NCBI RefSeq assembly: GCF_030035675.1
Contig: NC_084489.1
Coordinates: 45,665,898-45,729,897 of the forward strand
Direction: 5' to 3'
Length of the DNA: 64,000 nt
Source: Rhineura floridana
Lineage: Eukaryota > Chordata > Lepidosauria > Squamata > Rhineuridae
Numbering within the stretch: position 1 is the stretch's first letter; each line of letters opens with the position of its first letter. This document shows, one piece after another, positions 11,421 through 23,268 of this stretch. The notes below the pieces were generated by a model. That model was not told the origin of the DNA and ran no database searches. It saw only the letters and a program-made list of their open reading frames with translations. The position numbers and the translations under genes were made by a program.

Positions 11421-13439
11421 ACTAAATAAGCAACTGAGCCCGCTGAGCTCACAAGGCAGCATCTCTTCCAACACTAGTCGTACAGTTTAGTGGTAAACTG
11501 GAAGTGGCATGACAGCAATAAAAAGTGTATGGCTGAGTAGGATTTTGCTCAAAAATCTATAATTGCTCTCTAAAAATGGGCTCAATTTTGTCAAGTGGAA
11601 CATGCTCATATCTTAATTTATTGTTGGACAAGCAGAGATCAACACAACTTATGTATAACCAGAGTTTATCAAATGGCTTAAAAGCAGCCCAAGCAAATAA
11701 TGGACCTATTAGGTATCAATTCTGTATCTATCAAGAATCACAGTGTTGGCCTGCATCAGCTTTACATCGAGGGCAAAATATTTCAGTGGAACAGCAAGAC
11801 TGGTCCATTCATTTTATTGTTGCTATTAAACATATGTAACTGATATGGAAAAGGGATGATAATTTGCAGATATTATTGCCTGTCTTCTGTAATCTGAGAG
11901 GAATTTCCTCTGAATTCCAACTGTATATATTACTTGTATACTCTCTTTACTACTTATCTTTGTGTTGGTGTTTTGTGTAGCATTCCATTTTCAGAAAATA
12001 AAGTTCTTTTCTTCTATGTTGCTCTGTTGACAGACATAGCCTGGATTCAGCTGAGAAAGTAAATGCAGTTATAAAACCACAACAGAATACTTATTCTTTA
12101 GCACTATGACAATTTATGTGGTGCCACCATGACAAAGATTGTATCTGCTGTTGAGTCCAGTCCCTACTGCTGGGCTGCCTAGCGAGAGTCCACAGGCAAG
12201 CAAGCAAGGGGAGGAACACGCTAGCCAAAATAAGGAAATGATTGTAAAATAGTAAGGAAATGATTCACAATACTTTCTTAGGCACTTCCAGACTTGCTAT
12301 TTTGTGGATGGCTTCATTTGCACAGTGTCAAAATCAGGTTGCACAATTAAAGTGGATTTGGCCCTTTTGCACCATAAACCCATTTACAAAATAAACAAAT
12401 AATCAGACTTTTTGTGTTAAAGAAAGTGTCAGGAAAATGCCCTGGAAATTGGGCAATAAAATTGTTTAATGTAACATTTTATAATCTCCCCTACAAACAA
12501 ATCCGAATGAATGCTCAATAAACTTAGAATATACTGTCCTTGTAATGTATTAAATTAAATCTTTTTTTCTTTGCATTTAGGGTGCATCTCAAAAATACAT
12601 AAGGTTTATAAATATGGACACATTTCCTTGAAGTAAGGAACTTCCTCCCCCTGTCGGGTCAGTGCAGAGACGTGCTTTGGGACCAGGGGGGCTACCCAGA
12701 CCTAAGCAAGCAGCTCTTTCCCTTTTTGTATCCCCAAGGGTTAGCCCAAAATGTTTGTTGCCTGAAACAGAACAGCAGATTTCCTCCAACCTCCAAACGA
12801 GACCCATTGTGCCTAAGGCTGACCAAGTTATTTTGACACCTGAGACAGAGAATCCCACAAGCACTTCTTCCCGGGAATAAAAATACAACAACAGCAATAA
12901 TAATAAATCAAAGTAACAATTTGTTGCCCTTTCAAAGCACCCCAAATCAGCAGTCACTTCATCCAACCTAAAGTCACCCTATTCCCTTATGCAGTGGGAC
13001 AGGAAAGGCTCCATTTTGTCTTCTACCTCAGATAGCAAAATATCTCGAGAGCTGCCTGGCGCAGTAAAGGACCACTCTGGGCCCGTTCAAGAGGGTGGGG
13101 GAAGCAAGGAGGACGGGATGTGCAAGTAAAGTAGACAGGTTATCACACACACACCCAATAACCCAGACGTTCTGGTCCTAAATGAAAAGCAGCAACGGCA
13201 CAAAAAGAAAATTCTGGGGGAGAGCACAGAAAGGACAAAGTATATTTCTAGGTGGACGAAATATACTAGGTGGGGGGGGAGCTCCTTTTGCCCCTCGGTT
13301 CTCCTTTGACACCGCCCCGATGAAAAGATACAGCCCTTTTTGTAAAGACAACCCCCCCCCGTAATGCCCTTGAGATGAGGCGGTTGCGGTGGTGTGGTAT
13401 AACAAAGGTGTAATACAAAAGATATACAGCTGACACCTG
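11421..13439. other. Intergenic sequence upstream of AGMO, no gene recognised
   Basis: The open frames at 11576-11839 and 12589-12966 have no recognisable domains or splice structure. Composition becomes steadily richer in G and C from about 13100 towards the AGMO start. Confidence 0.5.
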
Positions 13440-13802
13440 CACCCACAAGAAGGCGCGGAAACTGTTGCTTATGCTGCGGCGATATCTCCTGCTTACTGTT
13501 TGCGTAACCAACCCGGGTCCCTCCCAACGGAACTTTGTCCTTTAACGCCCCCAGGGCCCTGCGGGGAACCGTGGGCGCGCCTCACCCCATAGCCTTGAAA
13601 GTAACCGCACATTAGGAGAAACCCCGGCGCTGTTTTTCTTGCCCACGACTTGAACTTTCTCCTAGCTGAGGGGCGGGCGAGCGTACGACTAATATTTTTC
13701 CTGCCCGCGTTCGGTTCACTTCTCCGCAGGCTTCTTTCAGGAGAAAGGGGAGCGGCCGCGGCCAGCAGGAGCAGCTACGCAAACGGCATAAGCAGGCCAG
13801 CC
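13440..13802 (+). promoter_or_regulatory. AGMO: Putative AGMO promoter and 5' UTR, CpG-rich
   Basis: The sequence just upstream of the AGMO start is clearly richer in CpG than its surroundings (for example gtgggcgcgcctc near 13571 and the gcgagcgtacg stretch near 13678), and I see no TATA box at a typical distance. This fits a CpG-island promoter with a short 5' UTR. The transcription start cannot be placed from sequence alone. Confidence 0.45.
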
Positions 13803-13934
13803 ATGGCCGCTTCTTTTGCCGAACCCCAGCAGGCTCTTTCTGTTTCCCAGCAGCTCCGCCTCATGTTTTACACCCTCACTCCCAAAGAGAGCTCCTTCCG
13901 CACCGTCGAGGAGGTGCCCGATTACGTGGACAAG
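13803..13934 (+). CDS. AGMO: AGMO exon 1, coding part (residues 1-44)
   Basis: First coding exon of alkylglycerol monooxygenase, an ER membrane enzyme of the fatty acid hydroxylase superfamily that cleaves the ether bond of alkylglycerols using tetrahydrobiopterin, iron and oxygen. The 44 codons run from MAASFAEPQQALSVS to EEVPDYVDK. They match the AGMO N-terminus I remember from mammals, where the block around LFYTMKPSETSFQTLEEVPDYV is conserved. The ATG sits in a strong Kozak context (gccATGG). An open frame extends upstream without an ATG, so 13803 is the best start. The exon ends at a codon boundary before gtgaga, and exon 2 continues in the same phase. The N-terminus differs from mammals in its first dozen residues, which is normal for this family. 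Confidence 0.9.
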
Positions 13935-14046
13935 GTGAGAGCACCCAGGAGTTGAGCACAAGGCAACGAACTGGCCCGCTAGGTTGCGGCTATTGGAGGG
14001 CTCCCCACCTGTGCACCCAGCCCGAGGAAGTCGGGGTGACATGTCA

Positions 14047-14238
14047 TAGGAATATAGGAAGTTGCTTTATACCAAGTCAGGCTAGTAGTCCATCTCCCTC
14101 AGTATTGGCTACACTGACTGGCAGCGCCCTACAGGGTTTCAAGTAGAGTGTCTCTCTCAACCCTACCTGGAGATGCCGGAGATTGAACCTTGGTCCTTCT
14201 GCATGTATTGTAGATGCTCTGCCACACTGACCTAAAGC
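14047..14238 (-). mobile_element. tRNA-headed SINE
   Basis: On the minus strand it starts with a worn tRNA-like head (gcagagcatctacaatacat, then gcagaaggaccaaggttcaa as A-box and B-box remnants), continues through ggcatctccaggtagggttg, and ends with cttggtataaagcaacttcc. A second copy lies at 47030-47185. Box decay suggests it is no longer transcribed. Confidence 0.75.
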
Positions 14239-14394
14239 CCTTTCACCCCATGGCCTAATTTAACTAGCAGTGCTGAGATCTGAACATACTTCAGGAAAAC
14301 TGCGCTTGGGCTAGTAGAGAAACCGAACGTTAATTACCTCAGTGATGAGGAGAAAGCCTCTCTGGAAAGGCTGGCTATGTTGTTCTGCTTCATA

Positions 14395-14422
14395 GATAAT
14401 GAAAAGGCTGTAGCTCAGTGGT
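14395..14422 (+). mobile_element. 5' piece of a tRNA-type SINE split by BovB
   Basis: The sequence ends in ggctgtagctcagtggt, a clear pol III A-box of a tRNA-derived SINE head. The SINE resumes at 17672 after the BovB. The 11-bp string agctcagtggt is present on both sides as the BovB target-site duplication. Confidence 0.75.
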
Positions 14423-15206
14423 TTGTTGTTATGTGCCTCCAAACGACTTATGGCAACCCTGTGAATAAGTGACCTCCAACAGCATCTGTCATGAACCACC
14501 CTGTTCAGATCTTGTAAGTTCAGGTCTGTGGCTTCCTTTATGGAATCAATCCATCTCTTGTTTGGCCTTCCTCTTTTTCTACTCCCTTCTGTTTTTCCCA
14601 GTATTATTATCTTTTCTAATGAATCATGTCTTCTCATTATGTGTCCAAAGTATGATAACCTCAGTTTCATCATTTTAGCTTCTAGTGACAGTTCTGGTTT
14701 AATTTATTCTAACACCCAATTAATGGTCTTTTTTGCAGTCCATGGTATCCGCAAAGCTCTTCTCCAACACCACATTTCAAATGAGTGGATTTTTCTCTTA
14801 TCAGCTTTTTTCACTGTCCAACTTTCACATCCATACATAGAGATTGGAAATACCATGGTCTGAATGATCCTGCCTTTAGTGTTCAGTGATACATTTGAGG
14901 ACCTTTTCTAGTTCTCTCACAGCTGCCCTACCCGGTCCTAGCCTTCTTCTGATTTCTTGACTATTGTCTCCATTTTGGTTAATGATTGTGCCAAGGTATT
15001 GATAATCCTTGACAAGTTCAATGTCCTCATTGTCAACTTTAAAGTTACATAAATCTTCTGTTGTCATTACGTTAGTCTTTTTGACGTTCGCCTGTAGTCC
15101 TGCTTTTGTGCTTTCCTCTTTAACTTTCATCAGCATTCATTTCAAATCATTACTGGTTTCTGCTAGTAGTATGGTATCGTCTGCATATCTTAAATTACTG
15201 CATATC

Positions 15207-15917
15207 TTAAATTATTATCCCTCCAATTTTCACACCTCCTTCATCTTGGTCCAATCCTGCTTTCCATATGATATGTTCTGCATATAGATTAAATAAATAG
15301 GGTGATAAAATACACCCCTGTCTCATACCCTTTCCGATGGGGAACCAATCAGTTTCTCCATATGCTGTCCTTACAGTAGCCTCTTGTCCAGAGTATAGGT
15401 TGCGCATCAGGACAATCAGACGCTGTGGCACCCCCATTTCTTTTAAAGCATTCCATAGTTTTTCATGATCTACACAGTCAAAGGCTTTGCTGTAATTTAT
15501 AAAGCACAGGGTGATTTTCTTCTGAAATTCCTTGTTTCTTTCCATTATCCAACATATGTTTGTGATATGATCTCTGGTGCCTCTTCCCTTTCTAAATCCA
15601 GCTTGGACGCCTGGCATTTCTCGCTCCATATCTGGTAAGAGGCTTTGTTGTAGAATCTTGAGCATTACTTTACTTGCATGCGATATTAAGGCAATAGTGT
15701 GATAATTATTGCATTTCCTGGGATCCCCTTTCTTTTGAATTGGGATGTATATGGAATGCTTCCAGTCTGTGGGCCATTGTTTAGTTTTCCATATTTCTTG
15801 ACAGATTTTAGTCAAAATTGGGACTGATTCAGTCTCGGTAGCTTGTAGCAACTCTATTGATATGCCATCTATTCCTGGTGATTTGTTTCTTCCAAGTATT
15901 TTAAGAGCAGCTTTCAC
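15207..15917 (-). pseudogene. BovB reverse transcriptase fragment
   Basis: The longest open piece of the BovB ORF (236 codons). It covers the RT region from KILGRNKSPGIDGISIELLQ through FINYSKAFDCVDHEKLW to GMRQGCILSPYLFNLYAEHI, the fingers and palm of an RTE-clade enzyme. The frame breaks just before the catalytic YADD block, so the fragment could not act as a polymerase. Confidence 0.9.
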
Positions 15918-16407
15918 CTCGCATTTTAAAATTTCTGGTTCTTCATCATATGGTCCTCTGTGAATGAATCTGTCATCCTGGCATCTCTTTTATAGAGTTC
16001 TTCAATGTATTGCTTCCATCTTCCTTTTATTTCATCTCAGTCAGTCAGTGTGTTCCCCTGTTGATTATTCAACATCCCTACTTTGGTTTAAATTTTCCTT
16101 TCATTTCTCTAATCTTTTGGAACAGGGCTCTTGTTCTACCCTTTTTGTTGTCCTATTTCTATACAGTAACTATTGTCATAGTTCTCTTTGTCCCTACGTA
16201 CTAGTCGCTGTATTGTTGCTTTTAGGGTTTTGACTGTGTTTCTGTCTCCTGTTGCTTTTGCTTTCCTTCTCTCTTTAATCATTTGAAGAGTTTCTTCAGT
16301 CATCCATTGAGGTCTTTCTCTCTTTTTAACTAGAGGTATTGTCTTTTTGCATTCTTCCCTGATAACGTCTCTGATTTCATTCCATAGTTCTTCTGGTTCT
16401 TTGTCTA

Positions 16408-17645
16408 CTAGTTTAAAGCCTCAAACCTGTTCCTTATTTGATCTTTATATGTTTCTGGGATGTTATGTAAATTGTATTTTGGCATTATGATTGCTTTGTT
16501 CTTCTTCTTTAGCTTTACTCTGATTTTCGATACGACCAGTTCATGATCTGTACCAGAGTCTGCTCCTGGTCTTGTTTTTGCAGAAAGTATGGAACATCTC
16601 CATCTTCTGCTACCAATTATATAATCAATTTGTTTCCTGTATTGACCATTTGGTGATGTCCATGTGTACAGTTGTCTTTTTGGTTGTTCAAAAAATGTGT
16701 TTGCAAGAAACAAATTATTGGCTTCACAGAATTCAATAAGTCTTTGTCCTGCTTCGTTTCTGTCTCCTAAGCCCCATTTCCCCACAATTCCTAATTCTTC
16801 TCTGTTCCCTACTTTTGTATTCCAATCCCCCATGATTATCAGCACATCTTGTTTTGTGTGTGATCAATTTCTTCCTGTACTTCTGTGTAAAATCTCTCCA
16901 ATTCCTCTTCTTCTGCGTTTGCAGTTGGAGCATAGACTTGGATGATGGTTATGTTGATAGGTTTCCCATTTAATCTCATTGATATCACTCACTCAGACCT
17001 TGCGTTGTAGCTCCTAATTGCTCTTGCTACACCACTTCTCACTATTAAAGCAACCCTATTTCTTCTTGATTTCTCATTTCCTGCATAAAATATTTTGTAG
17101 TTGCCTGATTGAAAATGTCCCATTCCCGTCCATTTTAGTTGGCTCACACCAAGTATTGTAATGTTGATGTGTTCCATTTCTTGCTTGACAATTTCTAACT
17201 TTCCCTGGTTCATGCTTCTCACATTCCATGTTCCTATTGTGTGCATCATACAACTCTGGACTCTCCTTTCACATCTGTGCACATCAGCCTCTGGGCTTCC
17301 TTTCGGCTTTGACCCAGCTGCGTCATTAGTCACAGCGCTACTCATACTTGTCCTTTGTTCTTCCCCAGTAGCTTGGTGAGTGCCTTCTGACTGGGGTGTG
17401 TGTGTCTCATCTTCCAGCACTATCTTGTGTTGCATTTTGGATACTCTGTTCATAGGGTTTTCGTGGTAAGAGATATTCAGAGGTGGTTTACCATTGTGTT
17501 CCTCTGAGTTTGGATGCATCTTAGTCTGGTGTTTCAGCTTTGACCATTCCGCCTTGGGTGCCCGTGCAAGAAGTCTAGCCTCTGGGTCTAGACACCTGAC
17601 GGCATTGCTCTCAGCTTCTTCAACACACTCAACCCCCCTCACCAC
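16408..17645 (-). pseudogene. BovB endonuclease region, in at least two frames
   Basis: The minus-strand frame at 16989-17645 carries the N-terminal extension and the first APE motif (TWNVRSMNQGKLEIV, with the catalytic N). The frame at 16408-16845 carries GDWNTKVG, the QIDYIIGSRRW block and the SGTDHELV motif. Together these are the apurinic-like endonuclease of BovB. They are separated by a frame change near 16900, so no intact enzyme is encoded. Confidence 0.88.
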
Positions 17646-17671
17646 GTTAAGGTGTGCATCTGAAGAGGAGG

Positions 17672-17735
17672 AGCTCAGTGGTAGACCTTTGGATTCAGAA
17701 GGTTACAGGTGCAATGCACTGCATCTCTAGGGCTG
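17672..17735 (+). mobile_element. 3' piece of the tRNA-type SINE split by BovB
   Basis: Continues the SINE head interrupted at 14422: agctcagtggtagacc, then ggattcagaaggttacaggt in the B-box position. The element loses similarity to the family soon after about 17735. Confidence 0.6.
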
Positions 17736-18980
17736 CATTCACACTGCACTTTAATCTGTTTTTCTGATGATTTCTTAGCTGGTAATTCGCGCATTGGAAG
17801 TTTAGCGCCAATTTCTGTGATAAATAATCCGTTTGTTTCTCTATGTCTCATTTTTCCAACATGAAATTCAGTTCCCCACATTTCTGCAGCAATTTGTGAT
17901 TTTTTAAAAATCCTCATGAAAATTCTCTAGCATTTTAGTGCAAACACATTTTTGTAGGCAGGTTTGACTAATGTACACATTTTTTGCAAGCAATTCCCAA
18001 TCATATAAAGTTGTTTTGTATGTTTTCACTCATATATACATTTTTTGCTCATTTTCCTCTAATATATGCATTTTTGTAAAGATTGGTTGGCGAACGGCCT
18101 AGTAAAATTCAAATGAGTTTGAATTTTGAAGGATGGCTGTGGTTTGCTTCACATATTGTTTCAGAAAGTGCGGATTTGATAGATTCAACTTGAAGTGCAG
18201 ACCAAATAGAGTTTCTCACCCACCCCTAGTATGTATGAGGAGCACCCATCCCACAAAAAATACCTGTCTGGAAGCACCCTTTATAGTCAAATGCAAAACA
18301 GAACAGACAGAAGTACATCCCCATCCTCCTATATCTGCTTCAAAATAAAATGGGTAAATAGCATATATCTTTCATTTATTTTCTGTTTACCATCCTTTAC
18401 CCAAGGAACTTGGCAACATACATGGTTTCCACCTCCCACCATTTTTACCCTTGCCAACAACAAACATGAGCTACATGATGAATCCATTCCTTTTTGAGGT
18501 GGATGGAGGTTCTGATTCCTTCAAGGTTAATTTTATCTTCCAGATTTAATGTACATTTTCTGCAATCCTATATACACATGCATGCAGATAAACAGCAGGG
18601 AGAGGGTCAGATGCAGGCATATTCTCTTGCACACATGCACACCCATGAACCATGTAGATAAACATACTTCCCCACCTTACCTTGTCCCCTTGCAGGTTGA
18701 TCTGACGAGTAGGGAGAGATCCTCCCTCTCCCTACCATCACCATATAATTGATTTGGTGAGCTGGTGTCCTGATTCTAGCTCCGACATGGCATTCCACAA
18801 TAGGGATGCAGATTCTGGTATGGGAGGAGAGCATTATGTCTTAAAGAGTTAAGGGGTAAGCACCTTGGGAATTTCCCTTTCTGAGATCTGCTGCCAGTCA
18901 GACTGCACAATAGTGGGTGAGATGAATCTAACTTTGTAAATGCAGACCTGCTTTTTTCGGGTTCCCAATCACTGGAAAAA
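17736..18980. other. Intron 1 sequence without a recognised feature
   Basis: The stretch 17900-18230 is AT-rich, with repeated cattttt-type blocks, and could be an old worn repeat that I cannot place. No exon, RNA gene or clear mobile element is seen in the rest. Confidence 0.4.
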
Positions 18981-19520
18981 GCCATATGCATGTATAGGAG
19001 CATCTACACGCATTGTATCAAATGTGTGATGGCTGGGAGTAGGAACAATGTGTTGGAATATGTGGTTCAACTCCAACTTGTGGGTTGAGGCCACATGGGG
19101 TTAAAAAGGGTAGCTAGAGAGGAGACCTCCTGATGCTAGGCTAATACCTATCCTTTGATCTCCTGCTGTCTCTCCCTTCCTGCTAGACTGATACGCATAG
19201 GATGTTGACCACATCTCCTTCCTTCCTTCTTTCTCTTGAGAGGGAGAGCAGACATATTCTCTTTGTCTCTCCCTCTCCTCCAGCATGAGGGTAAACATTA
19301 GGCTTAGTGTTTGCATCTCCAACTTAGCTAGTTAGCTAGATGTAGAACTCTTTCCTATCAAGTATGTACTTCCAGAATAAAGTAGTTATTTCTTATTTTA
19401 AAGCTTAAAGTCTCTGTCTGACTAATTTGTAGGAAAGGTGTAATCTTTAGCAAAGATTCAAACACATAAAGGCTCACTCAGTCTCTCCATTCCCAGTTTC
19501 GCCACTCTGCGACACAATGT
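18981..19520 (+). mobile_element. Probable solo LTR fossil, family unknown
   Basis: The region has LTR-like organisation: a region starting near tgtgatggctggg, a polyadenylation-type aataaa at about 19376, and a short region after it ending near 19510. The part from about 19325 to 19420 is similar in order and sequence to 24900-25005, which suggests two copies of one LTR family. No internal retroelement coding sequence is attached. Boundaries are approximate, and both copies are degraded. Confidence 0.4.
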
Positions 19521-19859
19521 ATAACCCACCCACCCCGAGTAACATGAAAAGTGCTAGAATAATGCTGGGATCTAGGAGCTCAAATTCTACCTCTGCTATG
19601 GATTTTAGTAGAAAAATAGATCCCTGAGTCCACCCTTGCTTATCAATGTAGCTTGCAGTATGGAATAACTAATCTGTAAATCATTAGCTTTAAATACACT
19701 TGGTTCAGAATCAGAAACAATATACTAAGAAAATCTTGCTTCAGAGGACTTTTTGTCAGACAATACAAAACTGGAGAAAGGGCAAACCTTTTCAATGAAA
19801 TAATGGAGAAATTTCTTATAAAGTCATTGTATTGAGATTTTGATGTAATACAAAAAGAA

Positions 19860-20190
19860 CAAGCAGGGGTGTTGTCATCCAGGGTCTCATGGAGTCATAG
19901 ACCCCTTACTTTTTTGGGAGCAGGGTCCCAGCAGGACTAATCAGCGTGGAAGGGGAGTGTGTTAGCCACTGAGAAGAGTCTTGTAACATGCTTCCTTGTC
20001 CTTTTCTGCGGATTGGAGCCAGTCAGAGAGAAAGGAGGTGAGTCAGGCATTGAGGAGACTACTTTCAGTAGCTAACACTCTCCCCTTTCATTCTTTTTGT
20101 CCCCTTGGGACGTCTGTTGTTGTGGGAAAAGACCTTAAGAAGGATTTCATTCTCAATCCAGCAGCAAAAAATGGGGCCCCTGCACTTCTG
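19860..20190. repeat. Possible worn hairpin element
   Basis: A stretch near 19950-19980 (ggagtgtgttagccactg) and one near 20070-20095 (agtagctaacactctcccc) are inverted copies of each other. Imperfect caggggt and gcccctg ends lie near 19864 and 20180. No target-site duplication was found, so the call is weak. Confidence 0.3.
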
Positions 20191-20476
20191 AATTTGCCAC
20201 TACACTACTACAAGTTAACAATGTTCCTGCAAAGCTATATGGCACAAAATTACCTTACATGTGATCCTTTATCATGCCTACTTAATCATAGGTTAGACAG
20301 ATTTGAATGGGACTTGTTCCCAAATAAATGTGAACAGAAATGTACTGTCAACCTCGCATATAAAAATGTGCAATGTTTACACAAGTATGACTAATGCAGA
20401 TATTCAGATTAAATGACAAGTTTTAGGGAAAATAATGTATTTTAAGTATAAATCTTTATTGGAAAATAAACATTCC

Positions 20477-20501
20477 TATTTTATTTTATTGTTGACTGTC
20501 T
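20477..20501. repeat. 25-bp target-site duplication, left copy
   Basis: Identical over 25 bases to 29302-29326. The two copies flank the Vingi-like LINE with its nested hAT. Long duplications of this kind are typical of APE-type LINE insertion. Confidence 0.9.
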
Positions 20502-21449
20502 GTCAATTCAATTCATTTATTACTGTCTGGCCATAGGCCTCACACAGGTAACACATTTTGTACAAACAAGAAACACATTTTATACAAACAGATATTTTCA
20601 GATTGCTTTAAAATCATAAATAATTAAAATCGATGTGTCAGCATGAATTATCTAACTGGGGTGTCCTAGTTCTAGTAAACGTTCCCTGCTAGGGCAAATA
20701 GAGCTACCTTGTATGTTAAGCTGGGATCCTTATCTGATAGAAGGAAGGAAATGCGAGAGGATGTATCTTTAGGCGCATGTATCAAGGCCTCATCTAAAAA
20801 TTTGGTCCGAGGCTGATTATATAAAGGGCATGCTAGCAAATAATGCGGAAGGTACTCCACCTCTGGGGCATCACAAATACATAGTCTTTGGGCCCGGGGG
20901 ACTCCGTTATATCATCCAGCCAGATATGCCGTAGACATTGACTGGAACCTCAGGGCTGTGTAAGCGTGGCGCAAATTTACTGAGGTAAGGAAGTCTAGAT
21001 AGTTTGCTTTGGTTTGTTCCGTTTTAAAAAGGCTATACAATCTTGTGTAGTTGGAATTTATTAAAGCTAGCTTATCAATCCAGGCGGTATGCCATATAAT
21101 GGCCTCCTTGATACTTACTCTGGTGGAAAAATCTTGGAGGACTTTGCAATTTAGATGGTAAAGTTGGCATATTTTGGATAGTTGCGCAGACCAGAATCTG
21201 TCTGTCCATACGTGTGTTGCACTAACTTTTAGCGTTTTCCTTAGTGTGGTTTGCATGTCTGTCTTCCAAAAGTTTAAGAGGGCTAGGTGAATCCTTGCCC
21301 TAACTGGTTGAGTTCCGGTTTCGGCCTGGACTAACGCTGCTGGAGTTGATGAAGGGAGAAGCAGAATTTTTTAAAAAATTTGTTTTGGACTGTCTCTAAT
21401 TGGTCAAGCAGGGGGGTTTCCCATCCCCAAATTGGGGCTCCGTATTGCA

Positions 21450-22574
21450 TCATTGAGATGACTTTACTTGAAATAATTTTAAAGTCGGGGATACTAGATT
21501 TCCCCCTGTTGTGCGATAGAAGTTCAAGATTGTTCCGCTGACTCTTAGGGCGGCCACTTTTGTGTGTTCTATATGCTTTCTCCAGGACAGAGAGTCGGAA
21601 AAATATATGCCGAGATACTTAAAAGTCCAACATTGCTCAATTGGGTGACCATTAATTGTCCATTTATGTTTTGGTGACCTATTGCCAAATACCATGATTT
21701 TGGTTTTAGCATAGTTTATTTGTAATTTTTCAGTAACGCAATATGATGAGAGCCTTGCTAGGGCCCTTCTAAGTCCAAGGCGAGTTATTGATAGTACGGC
21801 CATGTCGTCCGCATACAATAATAGGGATATTTTCCTTGGACCTAAGGATGGAGGGAAAAGGTCCATCCCTGTGACCACAGTTACTATATCGTTTATGAAG
21901 AAGTTAAATAGGAATGGGGCCAGCGGGCAACCCTGTTTGACTCCCTTAGTTATTGGAAAGGGGTCTGTCTGGGAGCCCGCTGGTCCCACCCTAACTCTGG
22001 CACTATTATTGGAGTGTAATGAGTTTAGCAGAAATAAAAGGCGTCTGTCTATATTAGAATTTTTAAGTTTTTCCCAGAGTCTGGATCTTTCAATTGAGTC
22101 AAAGGCGGACGCTAGGTCCACGAAGGCTACATAAAGGTGTTTTGTTGGTCCGTGTATTGATTTTTTTGCTAAGAAGGAGAGGGTAGCGCAATGATCTATA
22201 GTGCTGTGGCCTTTCCTAAAGCCAGCTTGTTCAGGGCAGATTATCTGGTTTGCCTCCTCCCACTCCTCTAATTTCGACAGCAGAAATTTTGCATAGAGTT
22301 TGGCTTCTATATCTATCAGACTTATAGGGCGATAGTTATTTGGACATGCATGATCTCCCTTCTTGTAGATTGGTACAATTATACTCAAATTCCATCCAGC
22401 GGGAAGCACGCCTGTGCTGTTTATTTGGGTGAAGAGTTTTGCCAAGACAGGGGCCCACCAATCTGGGAAATTTTTAAAAATTTCCGGTGGTAACATGTCC
22501 TCACCCCCCGGGCCTTTCCTTGTTTGAGGGAATTGATTAATTCTTTGATGTGAACTGGTGAGACTTCCGGCCAT
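21450..22574 (-). pseudogene. Vingi-like LINE reverse transcriptase fragment
   Basis: An open frame of 374 codons with the RT signature: LPAGWNLSIIVPIYKKGD, NNYRPISLIDIEAKLYAKFL, QAGFRKGHSTIDH, FVDLASAFDSIERSRLWEKL, GVKQGCPLAPFLFNFFINDI, the catalytic LLYADDMAVLS at about 21790-21820, and YAKTKIMVFGNR. The motifs are in the order expected for APE-type LINEs. The frame lacks the endonuclease and the C-terminal part, which lie in other frames (the piece at 20912-21256 and the finger-like piece near 20860). Confidence 0.85.
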
Positions 22575-22822
22575 TGAGGCATTGCTAAATCTTGGCTTAG
22601 CGTAGAAAAATGGGGGGGACTTGTTTGTTGGGGGTTATGTCCACCAAAATGGCCGAGCCATTGGTTAGCCGTGATCTGACAAGGCTCGTGGAGACTATTT
22701 GACCCTTTGGCTATCAGTTCCCAGAACCTGCTCTCATTTCTGTCTTTGACAGCCTGCGCGCGAGAGAGCCAACCAGTTCTGGCAAATGCAAGTTTTTCTG
22801 TTTAAGTAGCTGTTTATAGTTT

Positions 22823-22830
22823 GTTCTAAG
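22823..22830. repeat. 8-bp hAT target-site duplication, left copy
   Basis: gttctaag, identical to 28861-28868. Eight-base duplications are the hallmark of hAT transposition. Confidence 0.92.
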
Positions 22831-23108
22831 CAGAGCTTGGAAATAACTCGTTATTTTTAATGAGTTACTTCTAATTCGTTACAATTTTAAATAATGAGTG
22901 GGTAATTCCATTACATTTGGCAAGTAACGGAACAACTAGTAATTTCCCTACTTTTCAGCTGCGACTTTAACGTTTCCACGTTAGGTTGGACGTTACTTGG
23001 GGGTGGGAACAAGGGGAAGTCAGCTCCTGGCTGTGATTGGTGAACACAAGACATGTGCCTCACACTGATTGGACCTCTACGCAGACTCTCTCTTCCCTCG
23101 TGATCTCG

Positions 23109-23224
23109 CAGAGCTTGGAAAAGTTACTTTTTTGAACTACAACTCCCATCAGCCCCAGCCAGCATGGCCACTGGATTGGGCTGATGGGCATTGTAGTTCA
23201 AAAAAGTAACTTTTCCAAGCTCTG
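23109..23224. mobile_element. 116-bp palindromic MITE (hAT type), inside the hAT
   Basis: Begins cagagcttggaaaagttac and ends with its reverse complement, with an almost completely palindromic body. Its ends match the ends of the surrounding Tol2-like element, as do two other copies at 52969-53084 and 55959-56074. This copy has no visible 8-bp duplication (tgatctcg on the left, gaagaggt on the right), unlike the other two. Confidence 0.88.
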
Positions 23225-23268
23225 GAAGAGGTGAATAGGCAGGGCCTGCTAGCGTCTGAGAGGAAAAA

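Larger units (their letters stand above)
14423..17671 (-). mobile_element. BovB (RTE-clade) LINE, near full length, decayed
   Basis: A 3.25-kb minus-strand LINE, close to the usual BovB length. Its 5' end carries the BovB-typical accttaacgtggtgagggg at about 17635-17655. Coding order on the minus strand is APE endonuclease (GTWNVRSMNQGKL near 17240, MGDWNTKVG near 16835, SGTDHELV near 16550), then reverse transcriptase (FRKGRGTRDHITNICWIMER, INYSKAFDCVDHEKLW, GMRQGCILSPYLFNLYAE between about 15620 and 15260), then the thumb and C-terminus (YQYLGTIIN near 15000, SYFGHIMRR near 14650). These pieces lie in several frames with at least four interruptions, so the copy is dead. The 3' end near 14423 matches the tail reused by Sauria SINEs. 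Target-site duplications of 11 bp lie at 14412-14422 and 17672-17682. Confidence 0.92.

Noticed and set aside
11576-11839. 87-codon open frame as a gene
   Set aside because: No domain, splice context or codon pattern supports it in AT-rich intergenic sequence.
1-13440. MEOX2 exons or UTR upstream of AGMO
   Set aside because: Synteny in other vertebrates suggested looking, but no homeobox or other MEOX2-like coding sequence was recognised.
13650-13802. Upstream extension of the AGMO exon 1 frame as coding
   Set aside because: The frame has no ATG upstream of 13803. It would need a non-ATG start, the residues do not resemble AGMO, and 13803 has a strong Kozak context.
14395-14422. tRNA gene from the A-box-like sequence
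   Set aside because: No cloverleaf can be formed. The sequence is the head of a SINE cut by BovB.
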